Shown: one piece after another, positions 62,079-64,000 of the stretch
Position numbering within the stretch: the first letter of the stretch is position 1
How the letters are laid out: each line of letters begins with the position of its first letter
Assembly: GCA_964420925.1 (NCBI GenBank)
Contig: CAYQVB010000145.1
Coordinates: forward strand, 18,860-82,859
DNA: 64,000 nt
Reading direction: 5' to 3'
From: JAJEAD01 sp964420925
Lineage (GTDB): Bacteria > Pseudomonadota > Gammaproteobacteria > HK1
The notes under the pieces: generated by a model
Seen by the model: the letters and a program-made list of their open reading frames with translations, nothing else
Told to the model about the DNA's origin: nothing
Database searches by the model: none
Translations under genes and position numbers: made by a program

Positions 62079-62168
62079 AATTTCTTGCCGCGACCGTCCG
62101 CGGCACTTCAGTCAGCATGAGACCCCGGTGGCCTGTTCCCCGGGGTCTCGTCGTATCCGGCGCCGCTC

Positions 62169-63797
62169 ATGTCCAGCGAAACCCACGAGTGCGACGTCGC
62201 AGTGATCGGCTCCGGTGCGGCAGGCTTGAGCGCAGCTCTCGCCGCACGGACCCGCGGCGCCGACGTGATGGTGGTCGAGAAGTCCGAGCAGCTCGGCGGC
62301 ACCTCCGCCATGTCCGGCGGGAACGTCTGGGTGCCCTGCCACCATCATCAGCCCGGAATCGGGGTGAAAGACTCGCGCGAGGAGGCGCTCGAGTACATTC
62401 GCGCCGCGTCTCCTCCCGGGTGGCACAACACCGAGGACGCGCTGTGGGTGGCCTTCGTCGACTACGCCCCCCTCATGCTCCGCTTCCTGGAGCGGCATTC
62501 GCCTTTGCGCTTCGTGCCCAACGGTGAGCCGGACCCCTACGCCGAGCTTCCCGGCGGCAAGCGCTCCGGCCGCAACGTCTCGGCCGCGCCGCTGTCGCTA
62601 CGGATACTCGGCGAGTGGTCGAGCCGGCTGCGTGCGTGCGCACCGACGCTGCGCTACCGGCTCCGCTACGAGGAGCTGGTCGACACGAGCTTCATCGCCC
62701 ATCCGAGGAAATGGATGCTCCGCTTCGGCCCGAAGCTCGCCTGGCGCCTCGTTACCGGACAGCAGACGATGGGCGGCGCGCTTGTGGTCGGGCTGCTGAA
62801 GGGCTGTCTCGACGCCGGCTGCACGTTGTGGAACGCGTCGCCCGCACACTCCCTCATCCGGACGGGCGGCCGGGTCGGGGGCGTGGAGGTCGAGCGCGGC
62901 GCCGGGCCCGTGAAGCTGTTCGCCCGCAAGGGCGTGGTGCTCGCCTCGGGCGGCTTCGAATGGAACGCCGAGCTGATGGCCAAGCATTTCCCCGGTCCGG
63001 TGGAGTGGACCGGGAGCCCCGCCACCAACACCGGCGACGGGCATCGCATGGCGGCGACGATCGGCGCGAGGCTGGATCACATGGATCAGGCGCTGGTCAT
63101 CGGCACCATGCCCTATCTGTACGAGGGCCGCGTGCAGGGCACCCCGTCCGCCGACTTCATGCTGCCCCATGCGATGATCGTCAACCGGCACGCCCGGCGT
63201 TTCGTCAACGAGAAGGCCATGAACATCGGGCTCGCGTTCGAGGATCGCGACGCCGGCAGCGGCCTCCCCGTTCACCTGCCGGCCTGGCGCATCTACGACG
63301 GGCAGTTCGCGAAGAAGTATCCCCACGCCCTGCCGCCCCGGCGCTTCGCAGGCGTCCGGTACGAGGACCGCACCCTCGAAGGTCTTGCCCGCAAGATCGA
63401 TCTCGACCCCGCGGCTCTGATCACAAGCGCCCGGCGCTTCAGCGAATTCGCGCGGGCCGGTGTCGACGAGGACTTCGGTCGCGGTGCGTCAATCTGGGAT
63501 CGGGAGCACCTCGTCGATCCCGCTCACGGCCCCAATCCGGCGCTCGGCACCATCGAGCGAGCGCCCTTCTACGCCATGCCTTTCAAGCCGAGCTTTCTCG
63601 GTACCAAGGGAGGCCCCCGCACCAACGAACGCGGGCAGGTGCTCGACCACCAGGGCATGGTGATTCCCGGTCTCTACGCGGCGGGAAACGTGATGGCGAA
63701 CCCCTTCGGCTCCAAGGGGGTCGGGGCCGGTACGACACTGGGCCCCTGCCTGACCTGGGGCCACATCTGCGGCCTGAACATCGTCGGCGAGCCTTGA
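62169..63797 (+). CDS. FAD-dependent dehydrogenase, 3-ketosteroid-delta1-dehydrogenase-like
   Basis: A 542-residue flavoprotein of the FrdA/KstD family. FAD motif AVIGSGAAGLSAALAARTRG at the N-terminus (about residues 11-30), GGTSAMSGGNVWVP near 43-56, ASGGFEWN near 259, and the C-terminal GLYAAGNVMANPFGSKGVGAGTTLG. The GGTSAMSGG..W.P pattern is typical of KstD and related dehydrogenases that introduce double bones into ketosteroids or other cyclic ketones. No other steroid gene is in the window, so substrate is open; a fumarate-reductase-like flavoprotein for another substrate is possible. Stands alone after tRNA-Asn. Confidence 0.82.
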   Translation: MSSETHECDVAVIGSGAAGLSAALAARTRGADVMVVEKSEQLGGTSAMSGGNVWVPCHHHQPGIGVKDSREEALEYIRAASPPGWHNTEDALWVAFVDYAPLMLRFLERHSPLRFVPNGEPDPYAELPGGKRSGRNVSAAPLSLRILGEWSSRLRACAPTLRYRLRYEELVDTSFIAHPRKWMLRFGPKLAWRLVTGQQTMGGALVVGLLKGCLDAGCTLWNASPAHSLIRTGGRVGGVEVERGAGPVKLFARKGVVLASGGFEWNAELMAKHFPGPVEWTGSPATNTGDGHRMAATIGARLDHMDQALVIGTMPYLYEGRVQGTPSADFMLPHAMIVNRHARRFVNEKAMNIGLAFEDRDAGSGLPVHLPAWRIYDGQFAKKYPHALPPRRFAGVRYEDRTLEGLARKIDLDPAALITSARRFSEFARAGVDEDFGRGASIWDREHLVDPAHGPNPALGTIERAPFYAMPFKPSFLGTKGGPRTNERGQVLDHQGMVIPGLYAAGNVMANPFGSKGVGAGTTLGPCLTWGHICGLNIVGEP

Positions 63798-63879
63798 GTC
63801 CCACATTTGGCCGCCCACATTCACTCAGACACAAACAGCAGCAAATACACATGCTGACAAGCTAAATAGCTGATCTCAA

Positions 63880-64000
63880 ATGTGCTACACCGTGGCCGTT
63901 GCCGGGGAATGGCTGGGCCACGTCGAGGAATCGGACGACGGACTGACAAAGTTCGTACATGGAACGGCAGCGATGATTTCGGGTCACGGTGTCATGCATG
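63880..64000 (+). CDS. Possible start of a further gene, cut by the window end
   Basis: From ATG at 63880 the frame stays open to the last base (about 40 codons, MCYTVAVAGEWLGHVEESDD...). No ribosome site is visible and nothing is recognised, so this is only a candidate. The 80 bases before it are more AT-rich than average and could hold a promoter. Confidence 0.25.
   Translation, partial: MCYTVAVAGEWLGHVEESDDGLTKFVHGTAAMISGHGVMH

Overview
The window is a high-GC proteobacterial chromosome segment, dense with genes and with many 1-4 base start/stop overlaps. The run infC-rpmI-rplT-pheS-pheT-ihfA-merR-tRNA-Pro(GGG) is the arrangement of Gammaproteobacteria in the wide sense (including the former Betaproteobacteria). 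That is the best guess for the host; finer placement is not possible from sequence reading alone. There is no phage, CRISPR array or intact insertion sequence. The accessory signs are one toxin-antitoxin pair, one transposase-associated repeat remnant and one highly structured intergenic element.

1-12.2 kb, aromatic acid region: the end of boxB (benzoyl-CoA epoxidase), a RelE/ParE-CopG toxin-antitoxin pair, a benzoate-CoA ligase, a UbiD-family decarboxylase, a secreted rhodanese-like protein, a TrpB-type PLP enzyme, and a complete five-gene branched-chain-type ABC importer. 12.2-20 kb, mixed catabolism: DUF3179 protein, nucleoside hydrolase, M20 peptidase, class IV aminotransferase, a BetA-like GMC oxidoreductase overlapping a glycerophosphodiester phosphodiesterase. 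20-25.7 kb: a LysR regulator divergent from a flavodoxin-fold quinone reductase, two overlapping DAO-type flavoenzymes, and a GbdR-like GlxA/AraC regulator.

25.8-43.4 kb is the centre of interest, a one-carbon and methyl-group locus. A minus-strand operon encodes a corrinoid protein, DUF1638, a small PF13769 protein, a MetV-like zinc/iron-sulfur protein, MetF, a pterin-dependent methyltransferase and, after a structured 280-base spacer, a ferredoxin-ASKHA (RACo-like) corrinoid reactivator. Divergent from it are folD, folC and an SDR gene. Next comes the heterotetrameric sarcosine oxidase operon soxBDAG and a second metF. Read together with the BetA-like, GDPD and GbdR-like genes upstream, the simplest model is: glycerophosphocholine to choline to glycine betaine, corrinoid-dependent removal of a methyl group onto tetrahydrofolate, later oxidative demethylation of sarcosine, and oxidation of all one-carbon units through MetF/MetV and FolD. 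The substrate-specific (MttB-type) methyltransferase that should load the corrinoid is not in the window.

43.4-47.4 kb holds an ABC importer of the 2-aminoethylphosphonate/iron type. 47.7-50.1 kb holds a Sel1-repeat protein, an LLM-class flavoenzyme, tRNA-Pro and a small membrane protein. 50.3-55.7 kb is the translation operon, with infC apparently starting at a rare AUC codon behind its own promoter and not behind thrS. 55.8-64 kb holds a CHAD (polyphosphate-binding) protein overlapping a ParA-type ATPase, tRNA-Val, uvrB, an aspartate-type aminotransferase, tRNA-Asn, and a KstD-like flavoprotein dehydrogenase.
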